Source: Ruminococcus sp. AM22-13
GTDB lineage: Bacteria > Bacillota > Clostridia > Lachnospirales > Lachnospiraceae
Assembly: GCF_003471165.1 (NCBI RefSeq)
Contig: NZ_QRIL01000033.1
Location: 1-41,880, forward strand
Direction: 5' to 3'
DNA length: 41,880 bases
Part shown: positions 24,150 to 31,224 of the stretch, in pieces
Layout of the letters: every line of letters starts with the position of its first letter
How positions within the stretch are numbered: position 1 is the first letter of the stretch
The notes under the pieces: model-generated
The model's input: the letters and a program-made list of their open reading frames with translations, nothing else
The model's database searches: none
Told to the model about the DNA's origin: nothing
Translations under genes and position numbers: made by a program

Positions 24150-24478
24150 GCCCTCTCCTTTCTGATAGATACATCTCCAATACAATCTCTGCATGCTGAC
24201 AACAGCAGACCAAAACGGTCTTTCTGGCTGATTTTCCAGTTTCTGCTAACTACTCCTAACAGCCAGCCTTCTGGGATTAATCCGTCAAAAAATGGAAATA
24301 ATATGGTTGTTTCATAAGGTTCCTGACGTAACGGAATCGTCAGGCTTACTGCAACTGCATCCTCTCTGTTTAAATAATCTTTATCATAAGCAAACGTATA
24401 TCCTTCTTCTGTTTCAGCAATGATTCCGGCAAAATGACTTTGAATATATACATATCCTTTTCTATATTCTGACTCCAC
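24146..24478 (-). CDS. hipS: HipS-like antitoxin (HipA N-subdomain 1)
   Basis: This 110-residue protein matches the HipA N-terminal subdomain 1: GYVYIQSHFAGIIAETEEG, the AVSLTIPLRQEPYE strand, and FPFFDGLIPEGWLL as the typical FFxGLLPEG motif. In classical HipA this domain is fused to the kinase; here it is a separate gene starting at a GTG with AGGAGG placed in the end of hipB. It overlaps hipT by 4 bp. In the tripartite HipBST arrangement this small protein, not HipB, is the antitoxin. Confidence 0.82.
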   Translation of the reverse strand: MESEYRKGYVYIQSHFAGIIAETEEGYTFAYDKDYLNREDAVAVSLTIPLRQEPYETTILFPFFDGLIPEGWLLGVVSRNWKISQKDRFGLLLSACRDCIGDVSIRKERA

Positions 24479-24481
24479 CTG

Positions 24482-24682
24482 TTATTCCTCCTTTTCTCCC
24501 GGTACAGCTTCTTTCCCAAACATTGCCAATGCCTGATTTACCTTGTCCAGACGTACTGTTTCCTTTCCTTGCTCCAGTTCTCTTACAAACCGAAGTCCCA
24601 GACCTGAACGAAGTGCGAAATCCTCCTGTGTCAGTCCTGCTTTTTTTCTTTCCTTTTTTATATAATCTCCAATTGTACTCAT
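24482..24682 (-). CDS. hipB: HipB-like XRE DNA-binding protein
   Basis: This 66-residue helix-turn-helix protein (IGDYIKKERKKAGLTQEDFA, LGLRFVRELEQGKETV) resembles HipB. An in-frame TTG at 24718 would start inside the operator, so the ATG at 24682 is preferred. A sigma-70 promoter (TTGAAA 24713-24718, 17-bp spacer, TAATAT 24690-24695) would start transcription at or within a base or two of this ATG, so the mRNA is probably leaderless, which explains the missing ribosome binding site. It presumably represses its own operon through the palindromes upstream. Confidence 0.82.
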   Translation of the reverse strand: MSTIGDYIKKERKKAGLTQEDFALRSGLGLRFVRELEQGKETVRLDKVNQALAMFGKEAVPGEKEE

Positions 24683-24689
24683 ATTAAAC

Positions 24690-24797
24690 ATATTAATCCC
24701 GTTCGGGTATAATTTCAATGTTTTTAAACAAAAAAATCCCGAACGGGTATAATTTCATTGATTAAAATGAAAACTGTCCCGTTCGGGTATAATTTCA
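24690..24797 (-). promoter_or_regulatory. hip promoter with three palindromic operators at 40-bp spacing
   Basis: CCCGTTCGGG (24698-24707), CCCGAACGGG (24738-24747) and CCCGTTCGGG (24778-24787) each continue into TATAATTTCA on the plus strand. They are spaced exactly 40 bp apart, about four helical turns, which suits cooperative binding or looping on one face. The first lies in the spacer between the -35 and -10 of the hipB promoter. Confidence 0.85.
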
Positions 24798-25046
24798 GGA
24801 GCGTTTCACCCCACACTGGATTGCCTGAGCCGGGCAGGCTTTTTTGCATCTTCCACAGCGAATGCATTCCGGGCTGTTTGGATTTTCCACAGGGTTGACT
24901 TCCATCTGGCAAGCTTTTGCACATTTTCCACAGTGAATGCACTTGTCATGGTCTATTCTGTAGCGGAAAACGGATACTTTATTAAAGATGGAATAGAATG
25001 CACCCAGTGGGCAGATATATTTACAGAATGGACGGTAAATAATAAT
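24795..25046 (-). pseudogene. Truncated 4Fe-4S polyferredoxin (C-terminal part)
   Basis: The frame holds YRPFCKYICPLGAFYSIFNK followed by two complete 4Fe-4S motifs, CIHCGKCAKAC and CIRCGRCKKACP, typical of NapH/polyferredoxin-type membrane iron-sulfur proteins. The expected N-terminal membrane helices are missing: upstream of YRPFCK the DNA becomes the antisense of a histidine kinase fragment. Its stop overlaps the third hip operator. It is a remnant left by a rearrangement, though a short iron-sulfur peptide could still be made from an upstream ATG. Confidence 0.75.
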
Positions 25047-25266
25047 AGAAGTAACCGACACCGGAATCGGCATCTCCCCGGAAAACCAGGAGAAAATCTT
25101 CTCCCCATTTTTCCGCGTAGACAAATCACGCAGCCGTGCAATGGGCGGTGCCGGACTTGGACTTGCACTGGTAAATGAAATTGCCAGACAGCATAACGGT
25201 CAGGTTAAAGTCCTCCGAAGCAATGAAAAAGGCACCACGATGGCTCTCGTGCTGCCTGTAAATTAA
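25039..25266 (+). pseudogene. C-terminal fragment of a sensor histidine kinase
   Basis: Reading on the plus strand gives IIIEVTDTGIGISPENQEKI (G1 box), FRVDKSRSRAMGGAGLGLAL (F and G2 boxes) and a final GTTMALVLPVN, the end of a HATPase_c domain. An in-frame stop at 25036-25038 and the iron-sulfur gene on the opposite strand cut it off before the N box and everything upstream. It abuts or slightly overlaps the polyferredoxin fragment. Confidence 0.82.
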
Positions 25267-25273
25267 TCATTTT

Positions 25274-26350
25274 TTATTTTCTAATATCATCCAGCAATCG
25301 AATCAACTTCTGCGTATCTTCCATCGTTGTAGCCCAGCTTGTGGCAAATCGGATCACGGAATGTGTCTCATCATATTTCTCCCAGAATCCAAATTCCACA
25401 TCCTGGGCTATTTTTTTCATTACCTCATTGGACACAATACAAAAAATCTGATTTGTCGGTGTATCCAGAGCAAGCTTATACCCAAACTTCTTCAATGCTT
25501 CTTTAATCTGCTCTGCGGCATCGATTGCCGGTTTACCAATTCGCTCATAAAGTCTATCTGTAAAAAGCTCATCAAACTGAATCCCCGCAATCCTGCCTTT
25601 CGCAAGCAATGCACCATGCTGCTTGATAATCGTAAAGAAATGCGGAATCAATCCTTTCTGCGGAATCACAACCGCTTCGCCGAATAATGCCCCACATTTC
25701 GTACCACCAATATAAAATGCATCACAAAGCTCTGCCAGATCCGATAACGTCACATCATTCTCCGGACTTGCCAGTGCATAGGCAAGACGTGCTCCATCCA
25801 CATAAAGCGGCAGATGATTTGCCCGACATACTTTACTGATTTCGGTTAACTCCTCTTTTGAATACAAAGTTCCATACTCTGTCGGCTGAGAAATATATAC
25901 CATTCCATGTATTACCATATGCTCATAGTTGGCATCATCATAGAAATCCTTTACCATCTTTTCAATCTGCGCCGCTCTGATTTTCCCATCCTTCTGCGGT
26001 AATGTCAGTACTTTATGACCACCAAATTCAATCGCTCCTGATTCATGTGTCGCAATATGTCCTGTCTCTGCCGCTACAACTCCCTGATAAGATTTCAGCA
26101 GTGCATCGATCACCGTTGCATTCGTCTGAGTTCCACCCACCAGCAGATATATATCTGCATCCGGTGCATTACAAGCTGTTCTGATCTTCTCTTTCGCACT
26201 CTCTGTATAAGGATCCAACCCATATCCTACAGTCTTCTCCAGATTTGTCTCCACCAGTTTCTGCATAATCGCAGGATGTGCGCCTTCCATATAATCACTG
26301 GCAAAATATAAACGTGACACCTTTTTGTTTTCATTATCTGTATTATTCAT
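25274..26350 (-). CDS. Low-specificity L-threonine aldolase family (PLP-dependent)
   Basis: This 358-residue aminotransferase class I-type fold is of the beta-eliminating lyase/threonine aldolase family. It has VGGTQTNATVIDALL near 71, ETGHIATHESGA with a PLP-stacking His, PLYVDGARLAYAL with Asp185 for the PLP ring nitrogen, and GGTKCGALFGE with the Schiff-base Lys218. By family it cleaves threonine to glycine and acetaldehyde. It is cytoplasmic and monocistronic by layout. The length is normal and nothing is missing. Confidence 0.92.
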   Translation of the reverse strand: MNNTDNENKKVSRLYFASDYMEGAHPAIMQKLVETNLEKTVGYGLDPYTESAKEKIRTACNAPDADIYLLVGGTQTNATVIDALLKSYQGVVAAETGHIATHESGAIEFGGHKVLTLPQKDGKIRAAQIEKMVKDFYDDANYEHMVIHGMVYISQPTEYGTLYSKEELTEISKVCRANHLPLYVDGARLAYALASPENDVTLSDLAELCDAFYIGGTKCGALFGEAVVIPQKGLIPHFFTIIKQHGALLAKGRIAGIQFDELFTDRLYERIGKPAIDAAEQIKEALKKFGYKLALDTPTNQIFCIVSNEVMKKIAQDVEFGFWEKYDETHSVIRFATSWATTMEDTQKLIRLLDDIRK

Positions 26351-26387
26351 CTTTTATTTTTGTCCTCTCTTTTTCTGCCTGATCCGG

Positions 26388-27029
26388 TCAAACCTTTTCC
26401 ATCAGTTCCTCTATCTCACAACATAAAACTTTTGCCAGACGAAGCAACGTTTCTGTCTGTGCCCTATTAATATTCTTCTGTCTTTGTTCATACTGTTGAA
26501 TCGTGCGTACCGAAATACCGGATATTGCAGACAGTTCTGACTGACTAAGCCCTGCCAATTTTCGTAAATCTTTCAATTTGGTATCCGGATTTGCAATACG
26601 ATATAACTCATTCAGACGATCTGTCAGTTGCCTGATATCCATCTCATGATATGGTTCATAAAGCATTCGTATTTCCTGAATAGGAATCGCATTCTCAATA
26701 TCCGAAAATGCCAGTCCTGTATCCCATTGATAATAGGCAAGTACCCATCCGGTCCAGTACTCCTGACTTCTATTATACGAATACCTACTCATAACCGAAG
26801 GAAACTTTTTCCCGGCTTCCTCAAGCACTGCATAAGCAATCTCAACTCCCGATTTTCCGGCAATTACAGAACAGTCTCCATTCTCAAATCGAAAAGCCAT
26901 TTCACTGGTCAGGAAATATTTCCATGCAGTTTCTAACGAATTATCAAGATCGTTCACCAGATAGTCCAACATCCCCGCCAGATTTTTCTGCGCATTAGAA
27001 AGGTAACTCTTATCGTAAGCGTGGATCAT
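26388..27029 (-). CDS. XRE-family HTH protein with N-terminal domain of unknown function (probable antitoxin partner)
   Basis: The 213 residues hold an N-terminal alpha-helical domain of about 145 residues (YLSNAQKNLAGMLDYLVNDL, WTGWVLAYYQWDTGLAF) and a C-terminal helix-turn-helix (LRKLAGLSQSELSAISGISV, RTIQQYEQRQKNI). Its start overlaps the upstream DUF3990 gene by 20 bp, a sign of coupled translation. The pair has the form of a toxin-antitoxin unit with the regulator second. A palindrome immediately upstream of the first gene is a likely target. Confidence 0.75.
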   Translation of the reverse strand: MIHAYDKSYLSNAQKNLAGMLDYLVNDLDNSLETAWKYFLTSEMAFRFENGDCSVIAGKSGVEIAYAVLEEAGKKFPSVMSRYSYNRSQEYWTGWVLAYYQWDTGLAFSDIENAIPIQEIRMLYEPYHEMDIRQLTDRLNELYRIANPDTKLKDLRKLAGLSQSELSAISGISVRTIQQYEQRQKNINRAQTETLLRLAKVLCCEIEELMEKV

Positions 27030-27690
27030 CTGCTTTCATCTCCTCATCCAGAATTGTTGTTATATACAAATCTCCCCGCTGTCTGCGATTTCTTTCCACG
27101 TCAAAATACTGACGCCGGGCAGATTTATCACGGAAAGATTTCTTCTTATACCATTCTCTGCAATCTGCGGTTTCATATCCCAGAAATTCCAACCTCGCAA
27201 ATGCCTGCCTGCTTTTTAATACAAACTGTTGCCCTAATTTTCCCAGACGCATGGCGTTCGATAATTGTCTGTAAGAAATTGCACCATTAATAAAATCAGA
27301 TGCAAAAGAAAAATAGCTGTCATCTGCACGGTATCCAATAATGATATCATATGACAGGTAATCTAAATGACAGTTTTGTATCAAATACTCTTTTGCTTCA
27401 GCTGCAAGAGGTGTGGATACATCAAATTCCCGATTTTCCAACAGGATTGTCAGCCAATGCAGCATTGTATAGTCTTTATTCAGGTTTAAAACCGAAAGTC
27501 CTTCACATTCTATTTTATACTGATTTGAATAGCCATTGTGGTCTATCCCAACACCCCATTCTTTCGCCATATTGGGATTCTCCGTACAGTAAAAACCTAT
27601 ACCATAGTCATTATAAGGTTTTCCATATCCGTATTTTGGTTTTTCTATGATATGATCCGAACCATGATAAATTATTTTTTCCATAGACAC
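27010..27690 (-). CDS. DUF3990 domain protein (ADP-ribosyltransferase-like, probable toxin)
   Basis: The 226-residue protein opens IIYHGSDHIIEKPKYGYGKP and continues DYGIGFYCTENPNMAKEWGV, the hallmark of DUF3990, whose YHG...G.GFY..T pattern resembles the NAD-binding core of ADP-ribosyltransferases. A conserved central region (YLSYDIIIGYRADDSYFSFA) follows. AGGAGG precedes the start. It is followed by an overlapping XRE gene. A toxin role is inferred from fold resemblance and pairing; the substrate is unknown. Confidence 0.75.
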   Translation of the reverse strand: MSMEKIIYHGSDHIIEKPKYGYGKPYNDYGIGFYCTENPNMAKEWGVGIDHNGYSNQYKIECEGLSVLNLNKDYTMLHWLTILLENREFDVSTPLAAEAKEYLIQNCHLDYLSYDIIIGYRADDSYFSFASDFINGAISYRQLSNAMRLGKLGQQFVLKSRQAFARLEFLGYETADCREWYKKKSFRDKSARRQYFDVERNRRQRGDLYITTILDEEMKADDPRLR

Positions 27691-27703
27691 CTCCTGCCAT
27701 TAA

Positions 27704-27723
27704 TATACTCCTGTAGGAGTATA
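27704..27723. promoter_or_regulatory. Palindromic operator of the DUF3990/XRE pair
   Basis: TATACTCCT and AGGAGTATA flank a 2-bp GT spacer, a perfect 9-bp inverted repeat 14 bp upstream of the DUF3990 start. It is well placed for autorepression by the XRE partner. Confidence 0.7.
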
Positions 27724-27732
27724 AATTCAATA

Positions 27733-27767
27733 TAAAAAAGGTTACTATCTATAATCAGATAGTAACC
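27733..27767 (-). terminator. Rho-independent terminator upstream of the DUF3990 pair
   Basis: GGTTACTATCT (27740-27750) and AGATAGTAACC (27757-27767) form a perfect 11-bp stem, followed on the minus strand by a T-run. It stops transcription arriving from the EamA transporter gene. Confidence 0.8.
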
Positions 27768-27878
27768 AAAACTTACTGTTTACTCCGTTCTCAGTAACAG
27801 CCAAAATTCCTCTAAAAAAACCTTTATATATGAGCTGGAAAGTGGGCTCTCTTTTTTTGTATCCATAAACAAACACTC

Positions 27879-28041
27879 TAGTGTGTCGACAAGTTGATTT
27901 TTGAAACAATCTTGCAGGATAAATTTTTTTATTTCAAGGCGGAGGAGAGAGGCGTAGCGGTGGCTACGGCGACCGACGACAACGCGGAAATAAGAAATTT
28001 AGACGCAAGATTGTTCGAGAAATCAACTTGTCGGCACACTA
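27879..28041. mobile_element. MITE-like long inverted-repeat element
   Basis: A 163-bp element has 37-bp terminal inverted repeats (27879-27915 and 28005-28041) differing at 4 positions, beginning TAGTGTGtCGACAAG and ending in its complement. Each end carries TA, as in IS630/mariner-type targets. Inner arms (TTTATTTC near 27928 against GAAATAAG near 27986) and a GTAGCGGTGGCTAC centre let the whole element fold on itself. It encodes no protein. The outer TAG forms the stop codon of the EamA transporter gene. Confidence 0.78.
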
Positions 28042-28917
28042 AGCTTGTTTTCCTTGCGCCATCTTCATGTTGTAAATAAATGTTCCCAAAGATGCGAGAA
28101 TGATCAACGCATATCCCGCAAAACTGTATTTATCCGGAATCTCCCCAAACAGAAAGAATCCCAGCAACGTTGCAAAAATAATCTGTGAATAATCAAAGAT
28201 AGAAATTTTTCCGGCCGGCGCATAAGTATAAGCCGCCGTAATTGTAAACTGCCCACCTGCAGCAAACAGCCCAGCCATCAGTAATGTGACAAGCTGTTTC
28301 ATACTCATCGGAGTAAAGTGAAATACCATCCATGGAACCACCGATAAGCAGGAAAAGAAGGAAAAATAAAACACAATGACCGGGCCTTTCACCCCATGAG
28401 TCCCAAGCACACGAACCATCGTATACGCAATTCCAGCTCCAAGTCCACCGCACACTCCAATCAGTGCAGGCATCAATGCCGCATTATGAAATCCCGGCTT
28501 CACCACAAACAGACACCCAATAAACGCCAGCGCCACACATGCCGCCTGCGCCGGTTTAATTTTCTCCTTTAACAATAAGAAAGAAAAAATAATTGCAAAA
28601 AACGGAGACAACTTATTCAAAATCGAAGCATCTGCCACTAATAAATGATCGATTGCGTAAAAGTTACAAAGAATCCCCAGCGTACCACAGGCACAACGAA
28701 GAATCAACGGCCCCCAGTATTTCTTATCAACCTTCGGTGCTGTTCGATTTTTGCACAGAATAATCGCCGCAAACACCGCCGCCACCAGATTTCGGAAGAA
28801 ACTCTTCTCCACTGACGGCAAATCACCTGCCAGACGCACACTCACATTCATACAAGCAAAGAAAAACGCCGACAGGATGATCATTATCATACCCTTTATG
28901 TAATTTTCCTGTTTCAT
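28039..28917 (-). CDS. EamA/DMT family transporter
   Basis: This 292-residue protein has 10 hydrophobic segments in two EamA repeats: MIILSAFFFACMNVSVRLAG at the start of the first, ILNKLSPFFAIIFSFLLLKE closing it, and SIFDYSQIIFATLLGFFLFG in the second. The family exports or imports small metabolites; the substrate is unknown. The length is normal, but the last codon and stop run into the inverted repeat of the element at 27879-28041, so insertion may have replaced the original last few codons. Confidence 0.9.
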   Translation of the reverse strand: MKQENYIKGMIMIILSAFFFACMNVSVRLAGDLPSVEKSFFRNLVAAVFAAIILCKNRTAPKVDKKYWGPLILRCACGTLGILCNFYAIDHLLVADASILNKLSPFFAIIFSFLLLKEKIKPAQAACVALAFIGCLFVVKPGFHNAALMPALIGVCGGLGAGIAYTMVRVLGTHGVKGPVIVFYFSFFSCLSVVPWMVFHFTPMSMKQLVTLLMAGLFAAGGQFTITAAYTYAPAGKISIFDYSQIIFATLLGFFLFGEIPDKYSFAGYALIILASLGTFIYNMKMAQGKQA

Positions 28918-28968
28918 CAGATTTAACCTGCCTTTCTGTATAGTTACATAATCGTGTTTCGACCCCCA

Positions 28969-29132
28969 TTCAATCGGATATTCGCAATCCGCTTTCGCTA
29001 CGTGGCTCTACACCGAATAACTGCTCCGCAGTTTATCAGGAGGGGTCTATACCCCTCCTGATACAAGCAAGTCCCACCCACTGCTTATTGCTCCTCGCAA
29101 CCCCCGCAGGGGCCTTACTTGATTCGGTTAAA
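28969..29132 (+). repeat. Dispersed intergenic repeat, full copy A
   Basis: This 164-bp repeat starts CAATCGGATATTCGCAATCC and ends ACTTGATTCGGTTAAA. It contains a small AACTGC/GCAGTT hairpin and a perfect 12-bp stem TATCAGGAGGGG (29034-29045) / CCCCTCCTGATA (29052-29063). Copy B at 30218-30382 has the same layout with compensatory changes in the stem. It fills the gap between the EamA and PfkB genes. Confidence 0.85.
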
Positions 29133-29158
29133 CTTTCTGGTTATATGGTTAATTGATG

Positions 29159-30049
29159 TTAATTGATTCCCAGCTCCTTTTTTACTTCTCCAATTTCCGG
29201 AATAGACGGTGTCGCTCCCGGTCTTGAAACTGCAATGGAAGATGCCTTTGCAGCCATTCTCAAAGCTTCCTGAATGCTTCTTCCTTCAATAGTTGCCGCA
29301 ATAAAATATCCTGTAAACGTATCACCGGCCGCCGTAGTATCCACCGCTTTTACCTTAAAAATATCCTGAAAAACTTTCTCTTTCCCATCATAATAAACTG
29401 CCCCATCACTGCCCAATGTCAGTACGAAGCGGGCATTCGGGAACTTCTCTGCCATGGCATCCAGAATCTGATCTTTATCTTTAAATCCGGTAATCTGCTC
29501 TCCTTCAATTTCATTCAAAAGAAACAGATGCACCTTACTAAGATCGCAGGTACTCAGCTTATCATCAAACGGTGACGGATTCATTACAATTTTCATCTTT
29601 TTCTCATAAGCCTGGTCAATAATATAGTCCAGCATATTGATTTCATTCTGTAAAATCAGGTAATCGCCCTCTCCGAAATCTGCCAGAACTTCATCCACAA
29701 ATTCCTTCGTCTGCATCTGATTAGTTCCACCATAAAGAATAATACAGTTCTGCGCATTCTTATCCACCTGAATCATGGTATGACCGCCTTTTACCGGCAT
29801 TCTGCGGATATATCTGGTATCTACCCCTGCTTCCTTACATGCATCCAGAAGGATATCCCCATCTGTTCCAACAATCCCGGCATGATAAACAGGAACTCCC
29901 GCCTTTGCCAGAGCAATAGACTGGTTCAGTCCCTTTCCGCCGCTGAAAACTTCCAGTTTAGACGAATGCTGAGTCTCACCGCCTACAATAATGTGGTCCA
30001 CAGAATATACATAATCCACATTTAATGAACCATAGTTTAATACCTTCAT
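29159..30049 (-). CDS. PfkB family carbohydrate kinase (ribokinase-like)
   Basis: This 296-residue kinase has the N-terminal NYGSLNVDYVY, the sugar-binding GGKGLNQSIALAKAG at 37-51, and the C-terminal signature DTTAAGDTFTGYF with catalytic D243. It most resembles ribokinases, but the GGKGxNQ motif is shared with other PfkB kinases. GGAGG precedes the start. It stands alone between two repeat copies, so there is no operon clue to the sugar; ribose is a reasonable guess. Confidence 0.88.
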   Translation of the reverse strand: MKVLNYGSLNVDYVYSVDHIIVGGETQHSSKLEVFSGGKGLNQSIALAKAGVPVYHAGIVGTDGDILLDACKEAGVDTRYIRRMPVKGGHTMIQVDKNAQNCIILYGGTNQMQTKEFVDEVLADFGEGDYLILQNEINMLDYIIDQAYEKKMKIVMNPSPFDDKLSTCDLSKVHLFLLNEIEGEQITGFKDKDQILDAMAEKFPNARFVLTLGSDGAVYYDGKEKVFQDIFKVKAVDTTAAGDTFTGYFIAATIEGRSIQEALRMAAKASSIAVSRPGATPSIPEIGEVKKELGIN

Positions 30050-30217
30050 GTAAAAATTCCTCCATTTATTTCGTTTTTACTGTACGAAATTTATCTGAAC
30101 AGTGTTTATATCTATATTATGTTGTACAAGTCAACTTCCGTCAACCTTATTTTCTGAAAATTTTACTATAATAATTGATATAGATTTTTATAGAATTGCT
30201 ATAGTTTTCTTTTGTAG

Positions 30218-30382
30218 TCAATCGGATATTCGCAATCCGCTTTCGCTACGTGGCTCTACACCAAATAACTGCTTCGCAGTATATCAGAAGGGGCTTGTAC
30301 CCCTTCTGATACAAGCAAGTCCCCACCCACTGCTTATTGCTCTTCTCAATTGAAGCAGGGGACTTACTTGATTTGGTTAAAT
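30218..30382 (+). repeat. Dispersed intergenic repeat, full copy B
   Basis: This second 165-bp copy is clearly homologous to copy A over its whole length. Its 12-bp stem is TATCAGAAGGGG (30282-30293) / CCCCTTCTGATA (30300-30311): the G-to-A change is matched by a C-to-T change on the other arm. It lies between the PfkB gene and the thi promoter; the remaining bases 30050-30217 show no gene. Confidence 0.85.
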
Positions 30383-30419
30383 TGTAACACGAACCAAAAC
30401 CAGTTACAATCATCTCTCA

Positions 30420-30448
30420 TTGACTTTTCCATACTGTTGTGTTACCCT
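30420..30448 (+). promoter_or_regulatory. Sigma-70 promoter of the thiW-thiM operon
   Basis: TTGACT at 30420-30425, a 17-bp spacer and TACCCT at 30443-30448 would start transcription about 20-30 bases before the TPP riboswitch. Confidence 0.55.
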
Positions 30449-30475
30449 AACAGCAGTAAAAAATTTGCATATGGA

Positions 30476-30566
30476 TAATAACAACGGGAGCCTGTGTGAC
30501 AGGCTGAGAGGAAGATATATCTTCGACCGCACCTGATATGGATAATGCCAGCGTAGGGAATGTATG
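30476..30566 (+). promoter_or_regulatory. TPP riboswitch (THI element)
   Basis: The conserved core is complete: ACGGGAGCC, the paired GACAGGCTGAGAGG with the CTGAGA pyrimidine-sensing loop, a variable GAAGATATATCTTC arm, ACCTGATATGGATAATGCCA and GCGTAGGGAA. It precedes thiW by about 70 bases. When thiamine pyrophosphate is bound it would shut off the operon by termination or by blocking the ribosome site. Confidence 0.96.
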
Positions 30567-30636
30567 AATGAATCGAAATCTGCCAGTGTATTATTCCGGC
30601 AGATTTTTTATATTCTACAACTTAAGGAGGTTCACA

Positions 30637-31224
30637 ATGAACACAGACAGAGCAAAAACATTCCGAATGGTTATGCTCGCCATGATGGTTGCCATCGGCG
30701 TAGTCATTTCACCAATTCTGAGAATCGAGGGAATGTGCCCGACCGCACACCTGATCAACATCGTCTGTTCCGTACTTCTGGGACCATGGTATTCACTTCT
30801 GTGTGCCACTCTCATCGGAATTATCCGTATGATGTTTATGGGTATCCCACCACTGGCACTGACAGGTGCCGTATTCGGTGCATTTTTATCCGGTGTTTTC
30901 TACCGCGCATCCCATGGAAAAATCATCTGCGCAGTGATCGGTGAAATCTTCGGAACCGGCATTATCGGTTCTCTGGTTTCCTATCCTGTCATGGCATTTC
31001 TTATGGGAAGAAGTGGACTGAACGCATTCTTTTACACACCAATGTTTCTGGCAGCAACCTGCATGGGCGGTACCATCGCCTACTTCTTCCTGAAAGCATT
31101 AAGCCACTCAGGAATGCTTGCCAAATTTCAGCAAAGCCTTGGAGCAAAAGTATATGATCGAAAATCAGACAAGAACCAGACAACTCACCAGAGCAGCACA
31201 GCCGCTGATTCACTGCATCACTAA
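30637..31224 (+). CDS. thiW: Thiamine-precursor (hydroxyethylthiazole) ECF transporter S component ThiW
   Basis: This 195-residue membrane protein has about six hydrophobic segments. MVAIGVVISPILRIEGMCPT, HLINIVCSVLLGPWYSL and IGEIFGTGIIGSLVSYPVMA are typical of ThiW, the substrate-binding subunit of an energy-coupling-factor importer. The start at 30637 follows AAGGAGG; an earlier in-frame ATG at 30568 lies next to the riboswitch and lacks a site. Its 3' end overlaps thiM by 71 bp. ECF ATPase and T subunits are presumably shared and encoded elsewhere. Confidence 0.93.
   Translation: MNTDRAKTFRMVMLAMMVAIGVVISPILRIEGMCPTAHLINIVCSVLLGPWYSLLCATLIGIIRMMFMGIPPLALTGAVFGAFLSGVFYRASHGKIICAVIGEIFGTGIIGSLVSYPVMAFLMGRSGLNAFFYTPMFLAATCMGGTIAYFFLKALSHSGMLAKFQQSLGAKVYDRKSDKNQTTHQSSTAADSLHH

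Noticed and set aside
24724..24942. Minus-strand frame with repeated HSLWKM
   Set aside because: It is the other-frame shadow of the two 4Fe-4S motifs; the repeat reflects the repeated cysteine motif DNA.
21534..27690. Prophage or integrative element
   Set aside because: No integrase, attachment site duplication, structural phage gene or conjugation gene is visible; the region is better explained by toxin-antitoxin genes and local rearrangements.
27894..28079. Plus-strand open frame across the inverted-repeat element
   Set aside because: The frame lies inside a fold-back element with no ribosome site and no recognisable protein.
28969..30382. Possible CRISPR array from the repeated segments
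   Set aside because: The copies are about 165 bp, separated by whole genes and in different orientations; there are no short regularly spaced repeats.
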